Below, piece after piece: positions 1 to 9,181 of a stretch of DNA of 32,296 nucleotides (the stretch's first letter is position 1; each line of letters starts with the position of its first letter). Position numbers and translations under genes: made by a program. The stretch is taken from positions 1-32,296 of the forward strand of contig JADRCO010000504.1 of the NCBI GenBank assembly GCA_021464525.1, written 5' to 3'. Under the pieces are notes generated by a model. It had not been told where the DNA came from, did no database searches, and worked only from the letters and a program-made list of their open reading frames with translations. Origin of the DNA: Rhizophagus sp. LPA8_4_AMF. Its lineage: Eukaryota > Glomeromycota > Glomeromycetes > Glomerales > Glomeraceae.

Positions 1-43
1 TACTTATAGATGGAGTGTACTTATAGAGGGTGCGCTTAGAGAG
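1..43. repeat. 17-bp tandem repeat at the window edge
   Basis: Two clear copies and part of a third of a 17-bp unit containing TCTATAAGTA (read on the minus strand) sit at the edge, inside the open frame of the membrane protein gene. Because 17 is not a multiple of three, each copy is read in a new frame. The array probably continues outside the window. Confidence 0.5.
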
Positions 44-742
44 AGTTGACTGTACTGACATCCAAGGAATTACTATTGAGAATAAAAGAATGATCATAAC
101 TTGAGCAACTTGGGCACTTCTTTTGTGACTTTCGTGGGATTTTAGGTCATGCACAACAATGTACATATCTTTTAACCTATCTCTAGGATCTTTTACTACC
201 ATTCTTCCTCCGGATATTCTCTTGTAAATTGCTGGAAATGTCCAGGCTAATGCTAGTGATAGATATGGCCAATCCTCTCCAGTACATGGTCCTATACGTA
301 TCGCCTTGATTAGCCCTGAAAATATACCGAAGAGTATATAGTACGCTGAGGCCAGCGAACTAAGTCTATCTAGTGCAGAAGATTCTGCTGTACATTCTTT
401 GAGTAATGTAATAATTTCTGCCTGTTCATCTGCTATTTTGATAATTGTATAATGACCAAAAGGTCTGTAGGGAAGTTTCTTCCCGTCTTTCATAAAATGT
501 TCTGATGTGAGCCAGTACATACTCATTGTTATTGGATCATTACATACGCTACAGGCGTAAAACAATCCGGTAAACGGACAACCAATACATCGTAATATCC
601 ATAATAACTTATTCATTAAACCACTATCTGGTGCTGCTCCTATTGTTGCTATAGCCGGTATGCAACCTAATACATATTGAGGCGCAGGATTTTGTAATGC
701 GCGTAGCAATTTTGTTAATGAATCGTCTCCCGTTGTTGCCAT
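1..742 (-). CDS. Multi-pass membrane protein, 5' part (gene continues beyond window)
   Basis: The minus strand is open from an ATG at 742 to the left edge (247 codons, no stop), so this is the N-terminal part of a larger protein. The start MATTGDDSLTKLL follows a TATA box about 70 bp upstream. Hydrophobic stretches lie near residues 22-37 (YVLGCIPAIATIGA), 46-66 (LLWILRCIGCPFTGLFYAC), 137-153 (YYILFGIFSGLIKAI), 164-176 and about 217-234 (VMIILLFSIVIPWM), suggesting four to five membrane passes. A cysteine-rich piece (CIGCPF...CSVCNDP) follows the second segment. From memory it resembles a large family of uncharacterised multi-pass proteins in Rhizophagus; no function is known to me. Codon use is richer in GC than the surroundings. 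The last 15 or so codons run into a 17-bp tandem repeat, so the true C-terminus may be altered or an exon may end just before it. Confidence 0.75.
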   Translation of the reverse strand, partial: MATTGDDSLTKLLRALQNPAPQYVLGCIPAIATIGAAPDSGLMNKLLWILRCIGCPFTGLFYACSVCNDPITMSMYWLTSEHFMKDGKKLPYRPFGHYTIIKIADEQAEIITLLKECTAESSALDRLSSLASAYYILFGIFSGLIKAIRIGPCTGEDWPYLSLALAWTFPAIYKRISGGRMVVKDPRDRLKDMYIVVHDLKSHESHKRSAQVAQVMIILLFSIVIPWMSVQSTLSKRTLYKYTPSIS

Positions 743-807
743 TTTATATTAACCCAGCAAATAAAAAATTAGAAGCTGTTTATGTTTTAGCAAGGAAACA
801 TGGTGAC

Positions 808-816
808 CTTTATATA
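808..816 (-). promoter_or_regulatory. TATA box of the left-edge membrane protein gene
   Basis: On the minus strand this reads TATATAAAG, a near-consensus TATA box about 66-74 bp upstream of the ATG at 742. A start of transcription about 30 bp downstream would give a 5' leader of about 35-40 bases. An ATG near 801 lies between the TATA box and that point and opens only a four-codon frame; it is probably upstream of the transcript. Confidence 0.55.
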
Positions 817-1073
817 TTCGCGAAAATCTTAAATTTTCTATTTGTTTTTATTTACGAATAGTAAATCTATCAATCCGGTTTGTGTAACCATAATAAGTTT
901 TGTAGGCTTTTACGGTAATCGGTGATAAAAGAATCACTTGCCATGTGGCGCAGTACCACGTGGGCTTTACCTGTGGCTTGGCGGAGAAATAGTCTTTCGA
1001 AGAGATAATATTTTTTTCCGTTGATAATTTATGACAATTGCACAATACAATAATGTGATATTTGTTATATGAC

Positions 1074-1229
1074 TAGGGCTGCGACCCGTTACCTGTTTAC
1101 CCGGGTATACTCGGGTAAATATCGAAAAAGAATTGATATTTACCCGGGTAATACCCGCTATGGAGTCGGGTAATACTTTTTTGATTTGGTATGATACGGA
1201 TCCAGAAATTCTGATGGGTCACAGCTCTA
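1074..1229 (+). mobile_element. Non-autonomous hAT-type MITE, copy 1
   Basis: The ends are inverted repeats, TAGGGCTGCGACCC on the left and GGGTCACAGCTCTA on the right, and the interior is rich in ACCCGGGTA-like motifs. The flanks TATATGAC (1066-1073) and TAAACGAC (1230-1237) match at 6 of 8 positions, fitting an old 8-bp target duplication as made by hAT transposons. The 156-bp element has no coding capacity. A related copy lies at 14095-14252. Confidence 0.7.
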
Positions 1230-1745
1230 TAAACGACAATATTTTAAACTTCCGCTCATCCTAACCCTTCGTGTATAATAAAAAGTAGTGCTATAAAGAA
1301 ATGGGGAAAAAGAATACAACCTAAATGTGAAATCATGGGTCATCGTGTAGAAATTAGATGATGTCATAATATGGTCGATAGATTTATTATAAGGATTGAA
1401 ATGCTCCTCGATTTTCAAGGCACACATATCTTCTTATACCAAGATTAAACGTTTACTACTACTACCTTTTCTTTATAATTTCCACTTGGACTGATTTGGA
1501 AAATAAACGAACATTTAAAAATGAAAACATCAAAAAGGCATAACAAAAAATAAATTCAAAACCTATAGGAGCAGTCGCAGAGACGAGCCCTTACGCCATC
1601 ATATAAGACGACGAATTAGACACTGAACCAATAGAGTTCTGCTGGAACTAAGCCGTTGACTATTATATTCACCGGATGTCTGAGAGGTACGTGTTAGGGA
1701 TTGATAGCTAATTAAATATTGATAAGTGATTAGTAGTGTCCTTTA
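1230..1745. other. Intergenic, nothing recognised
   Basis: This stretch has short frames only. A 66-codon minus-strand frame at 1227-1427 overlaps the MITE end and shows no recognisable domain or gene context, so it is not called. Confidence 0.4.
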
Positions 1746-2171
1746 TTAATATTTCGAGATAAAATTATGGATTCTAATATAATTTTGTTTTAGAAATAAT
1801 ATTAATAAGTTTTTGTCTGTGTGGGAATTCGTTTCTATTTCATTTTCTGTGAAGGATGTTCCGGTCCATAGTGGAGCAATATGTTTCAATTTTGAACCCG
1901 TATGTTTAAGTGGGCGTTCTGTAGGATTGTATGATATCCACTCTTTTGAGAGTTGTCGATCAATGGCTTGATGGGTAAAATTATAGGTATGTTTTGGGTT
2001 TGAGTGTTTGAGTAATTTTTCATACCGTTTGCTTGTTTTCGAATGTCTTTGTCTAGTATTATTTCTTTGTTCCAGATAATCGTAAGAAGCTGTCTTTAAG
2101 GCCTTTTCATTTATTTGAATAAAGTCAGGAGTTGTCACCGTTTCCAGAATCAACTTTATCGTCCATCGCAA
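1746..2171 (-). CDS. Hypothetical protein, 141 codons
   Basis: An uninterrupted minus-strand frame starts MRWTIKLILETVTTPDF and ends NFISKY. I do not recognise it. It is hydrophilic, rich in Lys, Asn and Thr, with no signal peptide or membrane segment. Such a length without a stop is unusual in DNA this AT-rich, and the coding strand is A/C-rich like the decayed tract at 3438-3911, so both may be parts of one older element or gene. No TATA box or splice sites stand out. It could be a remnant of a transposon protein, or spurious. Confidence 0.3.
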   Translation of the reverse strand: MRWTIKLILETVTTPDFIQINEKALKTASYDYLEQRNNTRQRHSKTSKRYEKLLKHSNPKHTYNFTHQAIDRQLSKEWISYNPTERPLKHTGSKLKHIAPLWTGTSFTENEIETNSHTDKNLLILFLKQNYIRIHNFISKY

Positions 2172-3437
2172 AGTAATGCTCTTTTAAAAAAATACCTTGT
2201 CGATCACATGTTTTAAGATCTGTTTGACAGCTTTTTCCAAATGCTGCAAAAATTTCACTTTCATTTTTTCAAGAAAAAAAAGAAAATTTCATGCTTCAAA
2301 TTATAGTAATAATGGTAAATAGACTTTACTATTTTTCAATTAAAGAAAATTTTTCAAGGGCATGTTTCTTTTCTTTTTCCTGCTAAGTCGAATGATTTTT
2401 TATTTAGACATGGCTCCTAACTAGAAGAATAAGAATCTAAATTTGTTATTTTATGTTAGCGTAGGCGTGGTCGTTCAGCTTTGTATAAATTGGATTAAAA
2501 GAGGACCAAAACAGAAAAGAAGGTAAATGAAAATAAATAAGAAAAAAAAGTCTAAAGTCTATTTAATCTATATTATTAGAATTAAAAAAAAAAAAAATTT
2601 TAAATCTTTTATATAAGAAATATGTGAGATCCGTGCGCCAGAATGTAAGAAGTTCGAGGATGTATATTGCTTCACTTGTTATTTGTGTGGTGCGTCGGTT
2701 TTATTTATCGAGAGCAATCTCGTGTAGATCGATTCAATTGTCATTTGTTTTAAAGAATTTTTCTTTTTCTTTTTCTTAGTAATATTGATGGACGTTCCCA
2801 TTTTTGAAGATTTCGTTGTGTCTCCCGAACTAGTTTGGTTATATTATTGTGTTCCATGAAAGAGTTATGATTACGAATAAATGTGGAGACTAGATACGTT
2901 AATTCTTTAGGAATTATCTGATGCAATAGAAGGTAAATTAACTGTTCCTGGGATTGTACAGGTTGAAAAGGTGGCGAGTTATTATATTAATTATAGTATG
3001 TATGTCAAACGTGAGTGAGTCGTAGTCTTAAAATGGCTCAACGAGGTCAGTAAGGGTTGATCTTAGATGTAGTAACAGGTTATTGATGGTGGTTAAATAT
3101 TTGCTGCAAAAACTAAGTCGTTTGTGTCTTCCATTGCTAAGGGTAGATATAAATCCGGATAATTGCGTTGTCCGTTGGTATTTGGTGGCAAAATCTCTGA
3201 AGCCACAAATTTTATTATATTTCTCATTACAAAGTACAAACTGTATTCGTGTGATTATAGTGTAGTCATTGTTCAGTGTAAGACCAATCAATTTCATGAA
3301 TGTTGTTCCGGGATATAAGGGGTTTAAATAAAAAATACTCTTACGCCTATAACGGTATAGAAATGGACAAAGATACGCAAATGGATGAAAATTAGGTTAT
3401 TGCTTTACTTTCTGTTCTTTTCTCCGTAACGCTAATA
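2172..3437. other. Gap with possible decayed coding DNA
   Basis: The first 450 bp is AT-rich with long A and T runs. From about 2620 the sequence is less AT-rich, which suggests former coding sequence. A minus-strand frame of 89 codons (3028-3297, starting MKLIGLTLNNDYTII) is open but matches no family I know. A short piece at 2621-2648 is shared with 18745-18765. Confidence 0.3.
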
Positions 3438-3911
3438 TTAAACATTCGGATTAATACTAATGAATGATCTCGAACAACCTCCTTTCAGCTGTATTATTGT
3501 TGATATCGTTTGAATGCGTTTTAACTTTATAAGGGATATTTGTAAGTTCTTAATTTTTTGGATATTGTAAATGAAACGCCATGCTAGGTGTGAATTAATC
3601 TCTGAATTTTTTTGAATAGGTGTCTGTTGATTGCTGAAGCGGGATGAGATGTTCTGTATATATTGTAGGCGAGGTTTTTAAAGTTGTGATAGGTTAAACC
3701 GGGTATGTTGCTTTTTTCTGCGATGGTGGTATTGAGCAGTTAGGTAGAGAACAATATCAATGAATTGGTAAAATTTAATGAGGTCGTAAATCCCTATAAG
3801 GAGTACTTAGAGAACATCCATAGTACCGTTGTGAATTTGCGCATTTTTTTTTCTTGTGGAAGAGGGAGTAAATCCAATGTTGTCTATAAGTGATACTTGC
3901 GAACGGATCAT
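3438..3911 (-). pseudogene. Unrecognised decayed reading frame
   Basis: The minus strand from an ATG at 3911 (MIRSQVSLIDNIGF) keeps one frame for 158 codons to a TAA at 3438-3440, with only two internal stops. That is far fewer than expected for DNA of this composition and suggests an old coding sequence. Downstream in the same frame lies NSEINSHLAWRFIYNIQK. I cannot assign a family; an ORF of a LINE or other transposon is possible but unproven. Confidence 0.3.
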
Positions 3912-4095
3912 TATATTGTCGATGATTTGTAGCTAAGTTGAATGCTTATACATTTGCACCATATTAACAACTCAGTCACATGACTATAAAACTCCGTTAA
4001 TTGTATACTAACGCCACATACTGTATATCTCATCGGGTCTTTTATATACAGTATAGGTATAAAAAAAAAATTTAGAATAGTCGCTTATCGTTATG

Positions 4096-4117
4096 CTAAC
4101 GTTAACGTTAACGTTAA
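4096..4117. repeat. Short (GTTAAC)n hexamer run
   Basis: About three and a half copies of GTTAAC stand in a row. The unit is itself a palindrome. A related GTTAAT/ATTAAC run lies at 31808-31836. Likely a simple microsatellite. Confidence 0.6.
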
Positions 4118-4398
4118 TTTCGTTCATAAATTTAACGCCGAGGTCACCCGTCACCCATCATATCAAAGGTCTTTTTAAAATTGTCGTAAAGCAGTTGATC
4201 GATAAATTTATATTGTAAAATTCCGTTCATTTCTATTGCAAATTAAATAAATAAAAATTTATTGTAAAAAATTAGATAATTTATTTTAAAAATGTCATAT
4301 TTTTGTAATATGTAATAGCTTTAGTTAATTATCACAAGAAAATTGTTATAATTTTTAAGAAAAGTTTTGCACAAGTTCCTTTAATCTAACCCGCTCTT

Positions 4399-5517
4399 AT
4401 GATTTTAGAAGGTTTATGCGGCAATTGCTCTGATTGCACACGACAATGAGCTAATGACCAATTTGATTTGATCAAAAATATTAATAAACGAGGTGCTTTC
4501 AGCTCAATTTATTCTGAAGTATGGATAGAGGGACCCAGTGGAATCTTGATGAAGCTGAATTATGGATCCGTAGAGGTCCGACTAAAGTTATCCTAAAGCG
4601 TTTAGATAACTCTCAAAACATGAGTCAAGAATTTATAACCCAAGTAAGTATTTTTGTACTTTATATCAAGTCAGTCGCTTAGTATCCTGATTTTTCTTTT
4701 TAATATAAAAAAAAGTTATATAGATATTACAAATGTTTACAAAATGGACCACTTGTAGGTTATTTTGGCATGACTAAAGATCCAACATTATGTTACATAT
4801 TCTTTATGAGATACTATGATAAAGGAAACTTATATTCGTATCTCGATGGATTTATGGGCATTCTTTTCTGGAAAGATATTGTAGATATGTTATGGTCAAT
4901 CTTCACGGGTCTCAATGTCATTCATGAATCTGGTCTTATTCGTAGACACTTACACGGAGGAAATATATTAGTTAGAAGAAATATAAATTCAATTGATGAT
5001 AGAATCGCTGATACCGGATTATACGGACCTTTTAATAAACAGATATCGCAAATTTATGGCGCAATACCCTTCGTTGCCCCGGAAATATTTGATGGAGATA
5101 CACCAACCAAAGAATCTGATATATATAGTTTTGGTATGATCATGTGGATGTTATCAAGTGGAATACGTCCTTATTGTGATAGACCCCACGATTCAAAACT
5201 CATACAACAAATTTGCTCAGGATTAAGACCAAAATGATGTTAGTAAAACTCCACCTGCTTTCGCTAAATTAATGCTACAATGTTTAGCAGATGCAGATCC
5301 ATCAAATAGACCAACAGCATCCCAACTTTACGAATGTTTTGGAAACTGGGTTTCTGATTTACCAAGTCAATTTGATAATACTGAAATTTCATTCGTAAAT
5401 TTGGAAAAGTTAAGTATTAAGTCTTCATCACGTCACGAAGGAGCTATATATTTTAGTCGTCCATTGGATTTCATCAGTACTAAAATTTACACTACAATAA
5501 TACGTTTAAAGAAATAA
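4399..5517 (+). pseudogene. Pseudogene of a kinase-like protein (paralogue of the gene at 16917-18213)
   Basis: Alignment by eye to the gene at 17 kb shows the same protein: FDLIKNINKRGAFSSIYSE (glycine-loop region), GPTKVILKRLDNS (Lys of the VAIK motif), then RRHLHGGNIL in the catalytic loop, DTG in place of DFG, and VAPEIFDG. An intron fits at 4644-4715 (GTAAGT...AAAAG), giving LYRYYKCLQN at the start of exon 2 as in the paralogue. It is broken: an in-frame TGA at 4447, a one-base loss near 4535, and one extra base in the A-run near 5232. The N-terminal zinc-ribbon region is largely missing; only CGNCSDC remains. The HRD aspartate is His here too, so even the intact ancestor probably lacked normal phosphotransfer. 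The C-terminus ends IIRLKK at 5517. Two indels in homopolymer-like spots could be assembly errors, but the stop and missing N-terminus argue for a true pseudogene. Confidence 0.8.
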
Positions 5518-6142
5518 TTTATTATTATTCATTTCGTGCATGTTTGAGGATAAAGTCAGAATATTTTGAATTACTGCTGTTATTGTTTATATAAAAAAAA
5601 TGTTTTAAAATTGAGATCATTTGTAAACTAGGAAAACGGAAACCCCGGGACGTTACTTTTTGGTATTTGTGTAATGACATTGGTACAACTAAATTACACG
5701 ACATTAATATATTTCAGGGGCTCGTATTAAAAAAGGAAACACTTTGTATATACTTTTTGTGCCATAGTTTGTGACGAGGACAAAAACAGGGGATAAACCA
5801 AATTTTACTAATGCAGTATGGTGAATAATCCTTCGGACTAACGTCCTTCGGATAATGAAATTGTATCATGTATTTCTCAAAGACCTGATTTAATTGATTA
5901 CCTTTACGTTTTATTATAAAATTTAAATATTTGAAACTTTATTATTAAAAACAGCGGTTGTTTTTACATATTTAAAAATATTAAATATCAATATTTTTTT
6001 GCGAAGATTTTATATTAAAAGAATAATGTTTATTAAATATTACAGAACAAGTCTTCTTTTCATTAAAATTTTATATAAAATAAAATAGTATAAAGTCCTA
6101 TACTTCGTTTAATCGTTCCAAACAATGAAATTATAAAAATTT
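5518..6142. other. Intergenic, AT-rich
   Basis: This gap holds long A/T runs. The only notable item is a doubled CCTTCGGA at 5829-5853, listed separately. Confidence 0.4.
5829..5853 (-). repeat. Fragment resembling the GTCCGAAG MITE end
   Basis: CCTTCGGA occurs twice within 25 bp. On the minus strand it reads TTAGTCCGAAGG, the same TTA plus GTCCGAAG junction as the left end of the complete MITE at 23625-23718. It may be a solo end or a nested scrap. Confidence 0.35.
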
Positions 6143-6566
6143 TCATGGCACCGCAGCAGTAAGTGCATTTCCCAATCCATGGGTTCCTCCTATAAAAGAT
6201 GAAAAAAAATATAATTAGTAAAAAAAAAAAAAATTAAACCCGATAGATCAGCGCTTACCATGGTACCACAGCCAACTGATCATGAGTTTCCGATCCTAAG
6301 AGACGAAAGTAAAATTAAATAGAGAAATTAAAAAAAAATTCTGAAATAAAATTAGTGCTTACCGTTTCACCAAAGTATTTCATTGAATCTGATCTGAGAT
6401 AAATTAAATATAGAAATATAAAAAAATTAAAAAAAATACCAAAATGAAACAAATCAGTGGTTACCATTTCATCGCAACGTCTCGCTGAACCCGATCTGAC
6501 GAAAAAAAATATGAATAAAAAAAATATTTAGTAATTATTAATTAATTAATAAAAATTTCTTTTACC
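6143..6566 (-). other. Series of mini-exon-like modules (possible secreted-repeat gene or its relic)
   Basis: On the minus strand, short exon-like blocks alternate with introns of nearly constant size. Blocks: one ending at 6566 (GATTTGGTG), 6465-6495 (31 nt), 6363-6393 (31 nt), 6259-6295 (37 nt) and 6143-6189 (47 nt, to a stop). Introns: 6496-6565, 6394-6464, 6296-6362 and 6190-6258 (67-71 nt), with donors GTAAAA, GTAACC, GTAAGC and GTAAGC and T-rich tracts before CAG, TAG or similar acceptors. The blocks resemble each other: they begin ATCGG or ATCAG and end TGAAATG, TGAAACG or ACCATG. The last two join in frame to end HGGTHGLGNALTAAVP. Joining all blocks with these sites gives stops in every frame, so splicing may differ or the gene is dead. 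The layout recalls mini-exon secreted proteins of the SP7 kind in Rhizophagus; that link is inference. No signal-peptide exon was found upstream. Confidence 0.45.
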
Positions 6567-7373
6567 ACCAAATCTGGCATAGATTAATTATATCATAATG
6601 TTTAAAATACCAGAAACACTGCGCAGGGTAGCGACAAGTAGGCAAACGGTAAGTATCCAAAATGTATGATTTGTTGTCAGATGATATGTAACATTTGCGT
6701 TAATAGTTACTTGCTTTAAATGTATTGAATAATGTACATTAATAATTGCGCAATATAAAGAGGATATGTGTTTATACATTCATAACCAACATCTGATGCA
6801 TTCCATTGACAAAAAGATGTTTTCCAAGGAAGCAGCTTTTACAAAATGGTGTGAATTTCACGCAAAAGTTGAATTACAAATTAACACACAATTAGAAATA
6901 CAATAAATGATTGCGGATTATATCTGCATATATTTTTCTTGGTGGTTGATATCTTATCCTTTATTAACCTCACCATGCTGACTAGAATTAAAAACATGAA
7001 AAGTTTATAAAAAATGCTACAACACTGTAAGAATTTTGGTTGTAGAAAAGAAGCTTTATTCAGTCCAAAAGATTCAAAACTCCACACTATTGTGTTACAC
7101 ATACGCCAGTTTGATTATGTTAACGTAAAGAAGGCTATGGGATGTAAATGACCATCAAGAAATGATCAAACGCAAAACCAGAGGATTGTACATAACCAAT
7201 CCAAAACAATTAAATATGAGTATACCTATAACATGTTGCAGCAAGTTTATTAATTAATTATTATAAAAAAAAATTTATATCAGTTTACCATTTATGGGAA
7301 TGGATATTTGATGATAAAAATATTAATTGCATTATAATCAAATAATTAATTTATTAAATAATATAATGGGAGA
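6567..7373. other. Intergenic; 5' exon of the mini-exon locus may lie here
   Basis: A minus-strand 63-codon frame (6588-6779) contains a hydrophobic stretch ILTVCLLVATLRSVSG that resembles a signal sequence but lies far from its ATG. No other gene is evident. The rest is AT-rich. Confidence 0.25.
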
Positions 7374-8290
7374 TTATTCTAATTTTCTACATTTAACAGT
7401 TACATTTTTAAATTTTACATTATTTAAGCACACTTTATTCTTCATCTCAATTCCAAATAAAGATAAAGTGACATCTTTTCCCACCTCTCTTGTATCAAAC
7501 TCCATACTTTCAATTTTAATAACATCATCATCATCACTTGTGTTTTTTGTTTACTTTAATATATTAGTTAGCAATATATTATAATTTGAATTTTTGTCTA
7601 CATCAAGTGATGATTTGTGTAATTTATCAATTCCTGAATTAGCTTTCAAGACTTGGAGATCAGTCTTAGTGGAATAGTTTGATAACATCCCCTAAATTAA
7701 TTATAGACTTTGGTTAAGAATATATAAGATCAAAATTTTCAAATAATTATAAATACATACAATAAATTCCCTAATATGGAAAGCTGTACTTTATCTTTGA
7801 TGAAGTACTTACACTGCACTACAAGTTTTACATTCCTGTACTCTCCAATCAAATCAACTCCACCATCACCTGTTATAATATTGCCGTTTTCTGTCTTGTT
7901 GAATGAGTAAATTGTATCATTATTGTTGCCATATACAGATGTTAGACTGCTCAGTCACCACCAAACATAATATTAACCTTTTAAATTTCTCTTAATATTT
8001 CATTTAAATCCATGACATACATCCCTTTCTTCCAGACTTAGCCTCATAGTATTATCTAGTAACAAGCATAGCTACACCATGAATTTTCATGAAATCTGAT
8101 AAAAGCAGTTTCTTTCAATATTTTGTGAAAACATGAGCAAGGTACATAGCTTCTGCTTTTTCACACAGATAAATATCTGTAGAAATACTAATATAATATG
8201 TAACCTCTGCCAATACAACATATCCAAAAACTCAACAAAATACCCTCACTTTACTCCTTACATCATCATTATATGAAATACATTTTTTAT
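7374..8290 (-). pseudogene. Relic of an Mrr-like (PD-(D/E)xK) nuclease-domain gene
   Basis: The minus strand around 7775-7955 encodes TSVYGNNNDTIYSF, then GNIITGDGGVDLIGEY and KLVVQCKYF. GDGGxD followed about 16 residues later by QCK is the active-site pattern of the Mrr/type IV restriction endonuclease-like fold, which is expanded in Glomeromycotina. A further piece, SNYSTKTDLQVLKANSGIDK (about 7565-7690), follows, then MEFDTREVGKDVTLSLFG to a stop at 7374-7376. Upstream pieces at about 8030-8290 include FGYVVLAEVTYYIS and SDFMKIHGVAMLVTR. Several stops and frame changes separate these, so the gene is dead or needs unrecognised introns; a GTAAGT donor at 7807-7812 directly at the QCK codon is noteworthy. 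Family assignment rests on the motif; the flanking pieces are assigned by position and orientation only. Confidence 0.6.
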
Positions 8291-9018
8291 GAAAGGATTA
8301 TCTATACATTTTTTGTATTAAAAAAATCAAAAATTTTTTAGGACAAAATATTCAAAATATCCTTAAAAGTCAGAAATACCTGGATATTATTATCCATATT
8401 TGTAAGACAATTTTCTTTTTTTATAGGGATCATGTTACTATTTCTTCTAAATTATTGTCGAATTCTTAGTTGAATTTCATGATGAAATTGTTATAAAGTC
8501 TCATATGTCAATTGTTTATGATATTCTTAAAGGAACACCTCTTAGTTTTCATTATTAATTTAAATATTCTTTTATTAATTAAATTTTCAGTTCGTTTATT
8601 AATTTATATTGTTTACATCATTTTAACATTTTAATCATCAGATCGTAAAATAATAATAGTTACAAATGATGATCATTTTTTTATGTCATGGCATTTTGTG
8701 GATAATTCTGGCCAAGAACGTATTACTAATACATGTGTACTGTATTTGTCATGATCGTCGTGATATTATAAATTTAAATTCCTTCTTTTCAAGAAAATGA
8801 AATGAATACTTAATAATTCTTTATTTCTTAATCTGAAATCGTTTATAAATTAAATACGCCTTTGCACTTTTTGAGTAATATCTAAGAATCATTTTATTTT
8901 TTGAAAAAGTCACCTAGAAAAAATATTCTTATTAATCATATCACTAAGGCTGATCATTAATTGGAAATCATCTTACAAATCCGGTTTTTTTGTTTACAAT
9001 GTATCACTGTCAAAAAAG
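8291..9018. other. Intergenic, upstream of pirin
   Basis: AT-rich sequence with no recognisable gene or repeat. The part next to 9019 is presumably the pirin promoter region. Confidence 0.4.
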
Positions 9019-9026
9019 TATAAATA
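9019..9026 (+). promoter_or_regulatory. TATA box of the pirin gene
   Basis: TATAAATA lies 156 bp before the pirin ATG. A start about 30 bp downstream falls in a CT-rich stretch (ATTCATTCTCTTCTCC), and an A-rich leader without ATG follows up to 9182. The ATG at 9028 opens a five-codon frame but lies before the presumed start of transcription. Confidence 0.6.
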
Positions 9027-9181
9027 CCATGGGCAAAAAACTTTGATAAATTCATTCTCTTCTCCAACAAAAACAAATATTTCAATATTCAAGAAGAAAA
9101 ATCTATAATATCAATATCTCATTTAATCAAGAAAAAGAATTCTTTAATAGTTAATTAAACAAAACATAAATTTAAAATAAC

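Noticed and set aside
848-1045. Minus-strand 65-codon frame upstream of the membrane protein gene
   Set aside because: No domain, and it lies just upstream of that gene's TATA box; probably chance.
3083-3265. Plus-strand 60-codon frame
   Set aside because: It lies opposite a longer minus-strand frame and has no recognisable feature.
7327-7584. Plus-strand frame of 85 codons with hydrophobic stretches
   Set aside because: The opposite strand carries the protein-like sequence of the Mrr-type relic; the plus frame is its shadow.
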